Shown here: in pieces, positions 13,375-25,254 of the stretch | Layout of the letters: each line of letters opens with the position of its first letter | How positions within the stretch are numbered: position 1 is the first letter of the stretch | The notes under the pieces: model-generated | The model's input: only the letters and a program-made list of their open reading frames with translations | What the model was told of the DNA's origin: nothing | The model's database searches: none | Translations under genes and position numbers: made by a program | DNA from: Gonatopus flavifemur | Lineage: Eukaryota; Arthropoda; Insecta; Hymenoptera; Dryinidae | Assembly: GCA_018340375.1 (NCBI GenBank) | Contig: JAFFJZ010000001.1 | Location: 43,516,001 to 43,580,000, forward strand | DNA length: 64,000 bases | Direction of reading: 5' to 3'

Positions 13375-13765
13375 TGTAAGTTTGACGCCTTATGAAACTT
13401 AGTCACTTGGACGTCTATGTTACCGACTGCGTCGGATACGTGACTAAAGGTGGCTGAGGAATACTCATTACAAATACAGACAGCAGGTCATTCGCTGATT
13501 AGCCGTCATGCGACATAGTCGCTTGCTAGAATAAAGCGAACATATATATATACAACAAGATTGTACATTTAGAACAAGAACTCGACATGTGTATTGATTC
13601 AGGTGCGGTATCAATATTGAAGATAATTGTTGTGTTTATAAAATAACTGTAATCATCATTTTGGCTCGTGTTTGATAAACAGTAATCATTTGCTGCATCT
13701 AAACGTGTTGAGTGATTCGTCTCTCCTCGCTCAATCTCATTAAGTCTTTGATTTCGAGACTTACA
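13375..13765. mobile_element. Probable solo LTR
   Basis: A 391-bp unit begins TGTAAGT and ends ACTTACA, the TG..CA inverted ends of long terminal repeats. TATA flanks both sides (13,371-13,374 and 13,766-13,769), a possible 4-bp target duplication, although TATA is weak evidence in A+T-rich DNA. Inside are CpG-containing patches, a TATATATA run at about 13,544 and an AATAAA at about 13,533. There is no second copy, primer-binding site or reverse transcriptase nearby, so if real it is a solo LTR left by recombination, of gypsy-like or BEL-like type. It lies 56 bp from the hAT MITE. Confidence 0.5.
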
Positions 13766-15015
13766 TATAATTATGGATTTTTATCTTGTATGAAATATTC
13801 CACATAAAACGAATAACGTTATACGTTACCTTGAAAATACTACACTTTTGTAGTAAACTGGGGACAAAATTCCCTGGGATATTGAAATTCTCAGAGATTT
13901 TTAGGGAATTTCAGCCATTATCAGGAAGATTCAGGGTTTCTTAGGGATATTCATAAATATCTAGGAAAATTTTCAGTAGAAAATGTGTTTCAAATTCAAT
14001 TTCCACTTTGCAAGGATTTCCAGATTCTTTCAGCTTTCTTCAGATTTTCTTAGTGGAATTCAAAGAAATTTTCAAAGGAATTATTCTCACTGAAGCAATC
14101 AATAACAGAACCCTGTTACTCTTTACAAGGAAGTAAAGTTCATCGTGTAAGTTGCTTCGACCCTACTTTGCTAGAAAATGCGCTAATATTCTAGGTAATT
14201 TTTGTCTTCCTGTATGATAAATGAATATTCAACTGCACAAAGAATGATGTGGAGCTGAAATTGCATTTCGGTGAACGGCTACATTGTAATCTCGGAGAAC
14301 AGGGTTTGAAATATAATAGCGTAGTCAAACGAGCTTCATTGAACTGAAGTTCGACTGTGATTGCATAGAAGCTTCGTTTGAGATGACTACATCCTTCTCA
14401 AATGATATATACGTGTACATGTGCATGTGCATATACATATACATGAATATATATATGAAGATAAATATGGAACAAGCGCAGGGATCGGAGCAAATAGTTT
14501 TGTTTTCTTCGTATTTTGAGGCTGTGAATATTCCGCATCTCACGTCTTACGCCGCACATTACATTGTCATTATTTTGAACTGGAATTTCACTGTTGGAAG
14601 AATTCTTGAATCCAATGGAAAATTTCTTGTGAAATTCACCCCTCAGTTACCCCACGGGGGTCTAAAGGGAACAAGAGGTTTTCGAAAATCTGATTTTCTG
14701 TTCATAGGAGTGAAGAGGTACGATTTGAAACCAGGACAAAGATCAATTTCAAGGACCATAGTACGTTTTTTATCATGGAAAAAACTTCATTTATTTGATT
14801 GCAAACCTCAACGAAAGGTTAACGAAAACATGTGAAAATACGTGCGGTAACTGGGGGTTAATATTCCCATATTGAATTTTATAAAATTCTTAAATTTGAT
14901 ATGAGTTATGAAATTTTAGATTTTCTTATCAAAATATAAGAGATTAATTATCAAATTCACAAATATCTCATTTGAATCAAGAAGAAAATCCTTAAAATTG
15001 AGGATTAAGGTAAAT
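13766..15015. other. No supported gene; short ATACAT microsatellite
   Basis: 14,404-14,455 holds a run of alternating 'gtacatgtgcatgtgcat' and 'atacat' words. The 150-codon open frame at 14,383-14,835 runs through it and is the longest in the window, but its start is the microsatellite and its remainder is unfamiliar. Weak inverted ends near 14,105 and 14,308 ('cagaaccctgtt', 'aacagggtttg') were not enough to call an element. Confidence 0.4.
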
Positions 15016-15237
15016 GGCTACAATTTCGTCACGTTAGTGAGTTGGATATTATTTCGTCACGGTATCATAAAATTGATAAATCAAGCTCTTGTGAGCAAAT
15101 TATGAATATTTTTCGGTACAAAACGTCACAAATGCATCTCATGATCACACAAAATATACTCAATTTGTTCACAATTGCTCGACGATCAATTTTATCAATG
15201 ACCGGACGAAATAATATCCAGTGACGAAGATACAGCC
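15016..15237. mobile_element. Palindromic MITE with GGCT ends
   Basis: The left arm 'ggatattatttcgtcac' and the following 'ataaaattgataa' pair with 'gacgaaataatatcc' and 'tcaattttatcaat' at 15,188-15,220. The outer parts 'ggctacaatttcgtca' and 'tgacgaagatacagcc' pair as well. The left arm carries about 12 extra bases. No target duplication is visible, and no other copy was found here. It is non-coding; the open frame across it is incidental. Confidence 0.65.
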
Positions 15238-15318
15238 AGTTGTGTTATATCATTGAAATTAATATCATATTATGAAATTTGATAAATTGTAAAAAGTTTC
15301 ATAATATATTTATGAAAC

Positions 15319-15573
15319 TTAAGGAGATACCAGCAGCCCCCGACGATGCAACCCGAGCCATATCTTTCCTGACAAATTATACGAAAATAAAGCAATAAAA
15401 AGGAAAATATTGCCCCGTACAGATCATCTTTATTGATTGAAAAAGGTCTGTACACAGCGATATTTTCCTTTTATTGCTTTATTTTCGTGTGATTTGTCAG
15501 AATAATTTTGGTTGTGTACTTTTCTAATCAATGGGTCTGGTTGCATCTTCAGGGGTTGCTGGTATCACTTTAA
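15319..15573. mobile_element. TTAA-flanked (piggyBac-like) MITE, copy 1
   Basis: TTAA lies exactly at both ends (15,319-15,322 and 15,570-15,573). The terminal inverted repeats read GGAGATACCAGCAGCCCC on the left and AGTGATACCAGCAACCCC on the other strand. Next to them is 'gatgcaacc' on each side. Inner arms 'aaagcaataaaaaggaaaat' and 'attttccttttattgcttt' also pair. A copy of nearly the same length (254 against 255 bp) lies at 33,903-34,156, also with TTAA at both ends. TTAA-specific insertion is typical of piggyBac transposons; the assignment is inference because no transposase is present. Confidence 0.85.
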
Positions 15574-15744
15574 GGCAGATGTTTTTTCACAGTGTTCTTA
15601 TAATCATGGTGGAACTGTCTTTCGATGTATCTTGCATGACTTTACTATGATATATAAATGCATGGCGGGTGGCAAAAACTTTGGACGTTCAAGTATAAAA
15701 GTATATTCTCCAGGTCAAAGAAAAAGATTCTTCGTCTGGCGAAA

Positions 15745-15981
15745 CACGGAGAAAATTTTATATTCGAATTTATTTGGATTGGCTGAACTTGGTTTGAATC
15801 AACTAAATTCCTATTTCAATATGAACCTACTAGATTCTTAGTTGGATCGAATGAACAATTAATTCCATCCGAATAAATTTTTATTCATCTCAAGTAAAAT
15901 TTATTTGATCAAGTAAAATTTCATTAGATGCAATGAAACGTCTAGTAAGTTCATATTCGAGTGAACCATTTTTTCTGGGTG
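15745..15981. mobile_element. CACGG-ended element, imperfect palindrome
   Basis: The ends are CACGGAGAAAA (left) and, on the other strand, CACCCAGAAAAAA, with AA on both sides. Inside, 'aatatgaacctactagatt' near 15,818 pairs with 'ctagtaagttcatattcg' near 15,942, so the palindrome is partial. It sits about 170 bp from the TTAA MITE. It belongs by its ends to the CACTG/CACGG group. Confidence 0.55.
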
Positions 15982-16403
15982 AATGTGAGTTGAAAATTAG
16001 TTCCTCAAACATCACTGTTTTAGAAAATCAATTGGCTATTTGAATCTTTTAAGAACGCTCTGTGCTGAATATTCGATCATTGCACTTTTGGATAATTCAG
16101 GAAATAGCGCACAAGCTTGTATTTCAAACATGTTTCGGCCTTTTCAATTTCGAAATTATGGCAATTTGAAGTTTTTTTGTTGCGTTTTTGTTTTACATAA
16201 CAAACAACTAACTGTAACTCCAGTTGGATCACTCCTCTCACCAGATTTAGCTGGAATACTTCTATGGGATGCACTCACAAAGACCAACTCTGATTCTGTC
16301 TCCTATCGTAGGCGGATCCAGATACGTAGGCGGTTTATCATCTACTTCCAACCGATATCATATTCGATCTTTCGATGGTCGTGTCAAAATCTGAGATAGG
16401 GTG
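15982..16403. other. No supported feature
   Basis: A 119-codon plus-strand open frame (16,040-16,399) covers this stretch, but neither its protein nor the antisense frame is recognisable. I do not call a gene. Confidence 0.35.
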
Positions 16404-16546
16404 TAATGAGCCCGATTCTTGGATAGAATCGATTCTTTTTTATAGAAAAAGTATTTGGTTTTTATAGATTTATATATAAAACCTGATAAAAATTTGATAT
16501 ATTCTGCATGAAGAAGCATCCATTGTTTTAAGAATCGACATCACTA
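16404..16546. mobile_element. TAGTGATG-ended hAT-like MITE, copy 1
   Basis: The left end 'taatgagcccgattctt' followed by 'tagaatcgattct' and the right end 'agaatcgacatcacta' match the ends of the element at 53,469-53,610, and the length is almost the same (143 against 142 bp). The interiors share 'ttttatagaaaaagtattt'-type words. The flanking 8-mers do not match, so its duplication has decayed or been lost. The hAT assignment comes from the perfect 8-bp duplication of the other copy. Confidence 0.7.
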
Positions 16547-16599
16547 TTTTGTACCTCTAACTTATTTATCAAAACATCCACCACCCACGTGAAAATTTC

Positions 16600-17890
16600 T
16601 TGCTTGCGCCAATACTGGGGATGGAAAATAGATAGGCGCAATGCTGAGATCCAAGGCTTGGGAATCTATATCGAGCCAACGTTGACTGACAAGTGGCGCA
16701 ATGTTGCACCAATGTTGGGAATCATAATTTCCAATGATCAATCCATCATTGGCTCAAGATTGTGTCAATCATAGTTCATCGTTGTCCCAATATCGTTTGG
16801 ACAAAAGAAATTAACTCCATACGAACAATTCCATAGCACGGCTGAATATTAATCCAAACGTTGACAACGTTTAGAAGAAATGAGTACCCAATGCAGTGCC
16901 AAGCCTGGTCAAAGCTTGGCTCAGGCTAGCCACGATCCTCAATTATACGTCTCCATACAAAAATTCCCGCGTCCAATGTCAAAGCGCCACCCTTCGGTAT
17001 TGTTTCCAACGTTCGGTTCGTTTCTCACAAGCGCTCAACGAACTATGCGGTTGATATATAACCATCATATAACCTTCTGATTGGAAAATTGTTGTCTTCA
17101 TCATAGGTCCTTCATCGAAGGAGAGATTTCAGCTGTGCAGACCCATGGACTCGTGGACATCGGAATTTGATTTATACTTGATGTAATTGATTTGTAAGGT
17201 AACTAGTAATCATTGAGTTATATTAAACTTATGAACACATCTTGTATTGGATTAATCAAATAAGTTTCTTCATTTCAATGTATACAGAAATTTTCTGGCC
17301 CTGGTTGTATAAAATATTTCAGGTTCGGGCTGTACTTCTTAATATGTGTGGAGGGGAAGCAATCGATGTCGGGAATATATGACTCTGAATTTTTATTATA
17401 TTTTTGCAATCGTTCAACATAGAGTTGAACATCTGCACAAAATTGGCTCAACGTTGGCGTGGGATTGGCACAACGTTGAATCAATTTTGGCCGATTATTG
17501 ACTCAGTATTAATATAGTATTGACTCAAATTTAGCAGTCAACATCATTCATGTGTAATAAATGATGGTACCTCCTTTAAATCCATAAAACATCTGACCAT
17601 TGGCAGACCATAAAAAAATTCGTCCATCAGTCTTGGTTCGTAATGAGTACAAGCATGATCCAATCTTGGATTTAGATCGAGCGACAAATTTTTTCAAGGG
17701 TTGCCAATGATGGCTGATTTGACTGCCATAATCGTACGAATGTTGGTCCGTGATTCGCAGAATACATCAATGGAGCCTGTAACGATGTTATCATTTCAGG
17801 CTTGCACCTTGCTAACCGCCAAGGCTCGGCTAATCTTTGTCAGTGTTGCGCCATCCTAGTGCCAATCGTCAATTTTCACCTGGGCAGATT
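16600..17890. repeat. TTGGC/CCAATG dispersed repeat, several blocks
   Basis: Blocks at about 16,610-16,960, 17,410-17,560 and 17,765-17,880 carry words such as 'ccaatgttgg', 'ggcgcaatgttg', 'catcattggctca', 'ccaagcctgg' and 'ggcacaacgttg'. Between them the sequence is ordinary. The vocabulary and its both-strand occurrence match the block at 5.3-6.0 kb and those near 31 kb. The units are too degenerate to define a consensus by eye. Confidence 0.45.
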
Positions 17891-17905
17891 TGATATGAGT
17901 TTACG

Positions 17906-18523
17906 TTACTCGGGGTGAAAGCCATCAGATCTATTTGGATCTCAACAGATTTGAATAGTTTGAATTTTTAGCTTACAAGATCAGATTAGGTCTATCGATT
18001 TCAGTGAATGTGACTAGATCTCCACACATCTGGTTGAATCTCTGCCGACCTCGTTGATTGTCTATTGAATACTACTTTCAATCTCAATAAACCGTTGGCT
18101 TCTTTGGTTATGAAAACTTTCACGGAGAAAAACAAAGTTTTAAAAATTACTACATTTCTACTGAATTGGCAAGATACGAGAAAATACCACTTTTATTAAT
18201 ATGCAGTGTAGTAAAAATGGATGATCTGCCTAACATTCTTTAGCATAAACGTACAATTTAACGCATCATCGAGTACATATTTTTCTGCACTGCAAACAAT
18301 AACAGTGGTATTTTCTCGTATCTTGCCAATTGAGTAGAAATTTAGTAATTTTTAAAACTTTATTCTTCTCCGTGTTCGTGATATTTGTTCGCGTATATGA
18401 ATTCAAATTTCAACATTTATTTCGACAAACACAAGACAAAATTCCCATTTTTCTTACGACAGATCTGTTTAGACCTAACCAAAAATTAGATCTAGTCAAA
18501 TCTGATAATTTTGTTCCGAGTAA
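17906..18523. mobile_element. ACTCGG-ended element with AGATCT motifs, carrying a nested MITE
   Basis: The left end 'ttactcggggtgaaa' followed by 'atcagatctatttggatct' pairs with the right part, whose other strand reads 'cttactcggaacaaaa' then 'atcagatttgactagatct'. The words AGATCT and AGATTTG recur through both halves. The MITE at 18,121-18,374 lies in the middle and probably inserted later. No target duplication was found. It is non-coding. Confidence 0.45.
18121..18374. mobile_element. CACGGAGA-ended MITE, copy 1
   Basis: Long inverted arms: 'aaaattactacatttctact' and 'gaattggcaagatacgagaa' on the left have their complements at 18,310-18,360. The ends are CACGGAGAAAAA and TTCTTCTCCGTG, with TT on both sides. 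The element at 38,027-38,282 shares the same arms ('ttactacatttctact') and layout. It is 254 bp and non-coding. It is a well-preserved member of the CACTG/CACGG group. Confidence 0.85.
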
Positions 18524-19387
18524 GGATACTTTTTTATGATGAAAAGCTTGCGAGAGATGCGGTCAAGCAAAAGAATTTGTAGAAAAGTTGAAATACTGAA
18601 TTTAATGTGATTGAAATAATGTTCAAAATTAAAACTTAGATAGTAGCGTGGAGTGTGAATCATATCCCAACTTTGATGTTCAATAACAAACCAGAAATTC
18701 CATATGCAGTGGATCAAGGAAGACCTTGAAGAATTGATTTCATCAGCTTGAGAATACTTGAAAAAACTTCAGATTTGTGTTTGATATTAAATTTTTGCAC
18801 GTTGAAATTCTCATCATTCTTTTCCAATTTGTCCAAGAAAATCCTCCGAGGTCTTCTATGATCTACTGTGCATATGTATCAAGTTGTGAAATTGTTTTGT
18901 AAAAGCGTTCCAGGGAAGTACTGAGGATCATAGAACTTGAGTTCAATATTACATCACTGTAGTATTATAATAAAAAATTACTGAGGTGCATTTTACACCT
19001 CACGCGATCGTTAAGGGGTAGAATTTTTTCATTTTTCCGTATTGAAGGGTCTTCTTGTCATTGTAATTTCAATTGAATCCATTATTGGTCGATGTGGTAT
19101 TCTCTGATTATGCTAAATGTGAAGTAATTGGAATCAACTTAATGGTTCCATGAAGAAAATTGAATTTTCCTATTTAAAAAAATGTCTAATAAGTAATGAG
19201 ATAATTAATATATACATGTGCCCCATAAACAAAAATCCACTAATTCCTTAGAAAAGGTCATCTCTTCCCCTCTCCTCATTGGTAAAGGAATGAGTTTGTC
19301 ATTATGTATACAACACATCACATTGACAGAGAAATGATCTGGTTAGGACATACGTAGTTGCAATAACTTGAAATCTGGTGCTATTCG
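18524..19387. other. No supported feature
   Basis: A+T-rich sequence with only short, unfamiliar open frames. No paired repeats were found. Confidence 0.4.
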
Positions 19388-19552
19388 CCAGAAAATATGA
19401 TTGTTACATCTAGAAAAAGTGGTTGAAGCCAAAATTCACTATATTTTCCAGGTGAGGAAAACCAGATTCTTTGGCTCGCTGAGATAACCAGAATATATGG
19501 TTAATCTTGGCTTCAACCATTGTTTTCTGGACATCATAATCACATTTCTTGT
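19388..19552. repeat. Palindromic repeat, probable MITE
   Basis: The left arm 'gtggttgaagccaaaattcac' region pairs with 'gttaatcttggcttcaacca' on the right. The outer 'agaaaatatgattgttac' pairs with 'ataatcacatttctt'. The arms are about 60 bp at roughly 80% identity by eye, with a 40-bp loop. No matching copy and no clear target duplication were found. Confidence 0.55.
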
Positions 19553-22230
19553 CGAATCGAACCAGTTTTCAAGTCATCGAGATCACGAATGTTTCAACCG
19601 GATCGTTGTTTTCGTCAGTACAGCTCAGTGAGTTGATCTCTCAGTTGAACCCATTGAAAAAAAATTCAATTCTCAAAGCTTTAATGAGATCGAATTCGAA
19701 TAATCACATAACTGTGATCATCAGTTTGGAATGATTGAACTTTTTAGATATCCCTTCAACTCGGTAACACCTGGAATTAATTTTATCCGTAGTTGAAATA
19801 AACAAACGTTCCCAGGTGAAGAGAATATTAAATAATAGATTCGTACGTGGGCTGAGATAATTTATGCTGAATAATTGCTGAAGATGAATTAAAACGAGAA
19901 TACATTATTTCTTGACGATTTCCAATAGGTCTCTACAGTACTCAAGGAAATTTGAAATTCGTTGAGAAGAAAATGAATAAACAATGTTATTTTTAATTGC
20001 TCTCATGCATGTGAAAATGTGATACCATCGTAAGGAATTGTGGCACATGTATTACTGGTTATAAACATTACCTATATATCACGCCGGTATGTTGAACGAC
20101 TTGTGCATGAAGGGAAAAAATAAGTTCAATAAATAGAAGTGGGTCAAATAAAATATTCACGTCTATTGCAATATCTCACAATCTTATTGGAATGAAAAAC
20201 TGTCGATTTTCATTTTCGAGAACATATTACGATACAACTCTTATGACGATTATTTCGTATTGCAATCACCATGTTCTTGGAAGAAGGAAAATATAATTTA
20301 CCATTCGAATATGAATGTGAGGAGTTGAAATTACGAACGAGAATTGACACTGCGATCCCTGCTGTAATAAATTTTCTGGGTAAAGTTGAACTACCCGAAC
20401 GACAGAAAATTTTGATGATGGTTCCTTGGGTACCTCATTTTAGCTAACCTACGTGACTGGTGAATGATATCAAAGACTCCATAAATATCCTTCCACGCTT
20501 TGATAAGATTTTATATCCAGTGCAATATCTACCGTTCTATTGACATTTATAATACTGTTCCGCCTTGATGTTAATGGAGATATCTCATTTGAATATGAAA
20601 ATTGATTGATAATAAGCTTTTCTGGAATATATTACATTAAAAACTTCTTTTATCGACTTTCTTGAGGTGAGAATTTCAGATTTTATCAACCGAACAATGT
20701 GTTTTGATACGTATATATCGTATAATATGTATGGGAAATGTGAAATGAGATGATGATATTTTTGGAATAGAAATATTGTTGAGAATTCTTGCTTATTATT
20801 CGCAGTTTCATTGTAATTCATGACTTTTCGATTGGATGGGATTCAAGTAAGGAATTCGGTTTTGTTTTGGGATTGTTGATTGTAACAAATTATGGGATGA
20901 AAGCTTCTGTTGCTATCATAATACATGTATTGTGGTTATGGCTCGATTATGGATGTCCAACACGTTCTTTACCTGGCAGACTGTTAGACAGTATGGAATC
21001 AAAAACTTTCCCCAAGCAATGTACCTCCATTACTGTCATCGTATAGGTGATGAATACCCACAAGCACTTTCCATGTACGTGTACTTTCATCTACTCCAAG
21101 TTTAGGAGAGCGGAACGCAGAAGGTGAGCCAACATATAATGAGGTTGAACTGTACGAGAATTACACTCTCCAGGAGAGATGAATTTCATAACCGATGATA
21201 AAGGTTACACAAATAATATAGGAACACTTTAACTTTTACTTTCTTGTGAGGTACTTCGAGATTTCGAAGGATCTCTGTTTTGCCATCATAAAATTTTATT
21301 ATTAAAAATTCTACTTCAATGGGAATGATCCCTTGTAGAAACTATGATTAGGAATTAGATGGGCCCCAGCTAGTTTTCCCAGATGTGAAGTTGGTTTCTA
21401 GCTAGTTTTGTAACGCACTTCCTAGCCTGTGCCCATCCAGATGTCCCAAGGAATTACAAGAATGTTCTTCAAATTGGTTATTAGGAATGTAGAATCATGT
21501 GCTTTTTGTAAAATCACACTTATGAATAAGGTAACAATGTATTTTGACATGTTATGTCCAGTCAAGGACGTTGCTTTTGAATTTATTTCCATAAAATAAT
21601 CCCCAGCGACAAATTGAAACGTTGGGGCTTCTTTTTATTCCTTCGACCATATTGATGGACTATCAGTGTTACTGTACGATCAGTTGACGCATGGAAAGTC
21701 TACATAAACCAACTAAATGTTTGGGCACTGAAGTCAAATTGGCTGAAATGTGTTATCCAGTTGCCCCCATTTGGGTCCCACCTAGTACGTGAATGGTAAA
21801 TGGGACGCCCAGACAAATTTCTAACAGGGAAGAGCATTAACATTAAAATCTCGATTGAATCGTTTGATAATACTGTCACGACAGCAAGTTATTGAGAGAT
21901 CGGAATATTATAATCCCGCACAGGTTTGACTTCCAAAACTGAATTTGAGTTCACTGCGGGATGTTTCCTAGTCTACATCGAGAAAATTGTACAGTAATGA
22001 GTAATTCATACTTTATGACTGGCTGCACGATCTGATTGCAAGGGAATTGCTTTTTCATTAAAAATAGGGAATTTTTTCTCTATTCAAAGGTTCTATTCCT
22101 CATTTTAAGTGTTGACTCATCCAGAAAGTGACAGAAAACTCCACCAAATGATTGGGAAAAGTTCTCGTGATGGAAGATCTTTGCTGTCATCATTTTGTGA
22201 GAGCAAATTTTATTATTATTTTGTAGAGTA
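19553..22230. other. No supported feature
   Basis: Short open frames only. 21,360-21,440 and 21,760-21,830 are somewhat richer in G+C, with 'gggccccagctag' and 'gtgcccatccagatg', but no repeat pair or protein is evident. Confidence 0.35.
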
Positions 22231-22240
22231 AGGTGACTAT

Positions 22241-22375
22241 ATTAACACGAATCAGTCGCGTGAAGGTAGGAATCACCGTGGAGGGTGGTTATTTGTGTTA
22301 GAGTTTTCAATACAATAACCAGTACCGTTAGAATTCTTTTGTTTCAATAACACGAGCCAGTCGTGTAGTATAAAG
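22241..22375. repeat. Pair of CACGA-N5-TCGYG palindromic sites
   Basis: Two similar words, 'aacacgaatcagtcgcgtg' (from 22,244) and 'aacacgagccagtcgtgta' (from 22,349), lie about 105 bp apart in the same orientation. Each has an inner palindrome (CACGA and TCGTG arms around five bases in the second). They could be two ends of a decayed element or paired binding sites. Nothing nearby says which. Confidence 0.3.
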
Positions 22376-24262
22376 TAATTTACTCTTTACTGTGAATTCC
22401 CAGTGTACATACGAGAGAAATGAAAATGCCCATGTACTGGAATTGCAAGGAACAGTTTTTACAGTGCAGCCCAAATCTATCAAAATCACTAGACAAGTTC
22501 GAATTGTTGACGATGTTTCATAAGTCCATCTATGATATTTTAACTTCTCAAACATGATTTTCGAATATAACAGTGATATATCTCAAGGATTATGAAACTT
22601 TATAATATTTTAAGGATTCATTGAATATCTTCGTTATATCCCTTGTCAGTCTCATATGAAGCTTCTATTGAAATTGTGAGGAGGGAAGTTTTTTCATTCA
22701 TGAATTAAGAACAAGCTCATTAAAATTCAGTTGGGAACTCTACATTCCAAGACAAACAATACAACAAGCTTTCAAAGGAAGTAATTAATCTGCAAGACCG
22801 TAGCGTTAAAACCTTATACAGTTATCGATAAAACATATCTTGATGACTTTGTGGAAAAACCCAAGTTTTCAGAAGGACATTGGAGAAAATTCCACGCTTA
22901 CACAGGGGAGTATCTATACGAAAAACTTGGTCAAAAGTCCAAGTCGTGAAATTCTCTAAAAACCATTAAGATTTCTTTTTTCATACGTTTCGGTTCTCAC
23001 CATTTTCCATTGTGAATGCCATCGATCATAACTCAATTGTTAATTGGTTAGGATTTGTTACTTGTAGTGACATGGTAACATGTCGTTGTTATAACGCGTT
23101 ATCGATTTCAAGACTTCAAAATTCATATACAGCACAATAACTGTGGAAACTTTCATAGTACTGAGTACTCATTATTGATACATAATTGGAAGCTTGTGTA
23201 CGATATAATGAGTTATTGACACGGAATTAAAGGTTTGTATACAATATAATAATGTTACTAGTAGCTAGTTTCTATGCAACATCGACGTTTCGTAATCAGT
23301 GTCGGATCAGGTGGCTCATTATTTCTTCTGTAATTTACTACGGACATTATTGTATAAAAAATTTGTGAGAACAAATACCCATAATATCCACGATTCGTCG
23401 TTTCCCATAACCTTGAAATTCTGTTTCATATCAATTATGTCGTAGAGTATTTTTTTTATGAGCGGCGCATGTACATTTATAATAATCTGGATGCACCCTT
23501 AGTAAACTGGGTAGACAGTAAAATCATTAATTTTATATCTACCTGTGAATATGTGATGGTATAGTCATACAAAGCCAACGATAATGGTCATAACATTATT
23601 TAAACATTCTTTTTCCGATCCCATTCAAACATGAAAATTGTCTTTCTTTAAGAATTCGTTGGCAGTTGGAAACATAGGTTAAACCATGCTAGGATCACAT
23701 AAGGAATGTTTAATTGATGTTATAACCATTAACGCTAGTCAAATTTGACTGTACCAATAAATATTGAAAGTGTGGTAGAGAGCGCATGATTTTACTATCC
23801 GCTTATTACCAAGGCCAGTTCGCTAGGGATGGCGATTAAGTTGAGTACGTGCATTTTTGATATCATGCCAATTGGAAAAAAATCAAGATATAAGAGATTG
23901 ATTATCACTAATAAAGAATTTTTTTATCCAGGAATCTGTTCATTTCCAGAATGATGCGATTGTTTTCAAATGAATAAAATTTCACAGATTGGTATTGTAT
24001 GTCAAAGGAGTAGTTTTGCGTAAATTTGGTACTGTTCACATGAGATTTCAGCTCGAGTAACCCAGGAAATCCCTCTTCGTCAAATTTTATGAGAATCAGC
24101 AGGGATTTTATGATATTTGATAATTTCATGATTTTGAGCGCGATACTGAATTCCGAACTCAAAAGTTCCTGTGAACCAGGTTTTAAACAAACGGCATGAC
24201 ATCTTATATTTTGGCCAGCTTTTGAGGTCAAATACTCCACTGTGGCTTGTTGATATGACATA
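22376..24262. other. No gene seen; one 41-bp tandem pair
   Basis: At 23,172-23,254 a unit of about 41 bp occurs twice in a row, each starting 'ttattga' and containing 'gtgtacgatataat' or 'gtatacaatataat'. The rest is A+T-rich and unremarkable. Confidence 0.4.
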
Positions 24263-24346
24263 TACAGGGTGGACCATTTTAAGTGATATAGTCAAATATC
24301 TCCAAGACTAGTGAAGATGGAAGAAAATGTTACGGATAAAAAGTTT

Positions 24347-24509
24347 ACTCTGGTAGAGATTCCTCTAGTAATTCGCTACTGGTAACACTTGTCCTCACGA
24401 AAAACTAGAGTTCCAATTCAGTAACTTTTCAGTTCAATCACCAACTCATAAGTGTTTTTATATATATAATATATATAAATATTACATTATAATTTATTTC
24501 TACCAGGGT
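24347..24509. mobile_element. Insertion 1 in left foldback arm (ACYCTGGTAG ends)
   Basis: These 163 bp are missing from the right arm, where 'aaaaaggtcagggttag' runs straight through. The ends are ACTCTGGTAGAGAT and, on the other strand, ACCCTGGTAGAAAT. The interior is A+T-rich with a TATATA run. No target duplication is evident when the two arms are compared. Confidence 0.65.
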
Positions 24510-24958
24510 AGGGTTACAGGGGGGAAGTATGATGCTGACCTTTAAAACTCCCTCAGAGGTCATTTTCAAAAGTCATTTACAGGTCAAAATGGTTTATTTG
24601 AAGCACAGCCCCATTTTTTTACCATAGCATTTGGAAGGTGGTTTCAAACCCTTTACAAAACACTGTTCAAGGACCCCCTTCCGTCCATTGGGGTGCAAAT
24701 TATGGACCGTCGAAGTCATTGATGACAACGCGCGCGGACTGGGGCTACCGAGAGCGTGAGTGCGTGGATAGGCGTGATGATTCCAGTAGAGAGACAGAGA
24801 TTAGTGATTGCCCTAATCCTTTGGTGAATTATCTGGAAGCCCGAAGGATTTTTGTGTTGGTTCGAATGCGCATCTCAATCAAGGTTATGTGGTATGGTAA
24901 ATACTTACAATGCTTCCAGCAACCCTTCAACACCTCTTGAAAGTCGTAACTCATTCAT

Positions 24959-25254
24959 ACTCTGGTAGAAGTTTGATCAGGCATTCTCTATTCTTTATAA
25001 GGTGCTGATCAGGTTAGAATCCGAGAACCGTAAATAAGGAAAATCTTATGAGACCCTTACAAGGGCCTTACCTGATTTCCCTAATAGGATTCAGATGGGT
25101 TGGTGATGCAAGGGTACAATAGAGTTCGGATAAGATTTCCATAAAATCGAGCGAAAAAGGAAAAACCGTAACGAAACCTGATGAGGACGTGATAGGAAAT
25201 CAGGCGTGCCTGATTAGGCTCTCTCATTTTCCCATCCAAAATTCCTACTGGGGT
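24959..25254. mobile_element. Insertion 2 in left foldback arm (same ends, other interior)
   Basis: These 296 bp are also absent from the right arm, where 'tcatccatgaccctgattg' is uninterrupted. The ends, ACTCTGGTAGAAGTTT and (other strand) ACCCCAGTAGGAATTTT, resemble those of insertion 1, but the interior is different, with several 'cctgat' and 'tgatcagg' words. The two appear to be related non-autonomous elements that chose the same host arm. Confidence 0.6.

Noticed and set aside
14105..14308. Possible element with CAGAACCCTGTT / AACAGGGTTTG ends
   Set aside because: Short terminal match only; interior arms do not pair and no second copy exists here.
14383..14835. Longest open frame (150 codons, plus strand)
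   Set aside because: It starts in an ATACAT/TGCATG microsatellite, overlaps an antisense frame, and the remainder has no recognisable domain.
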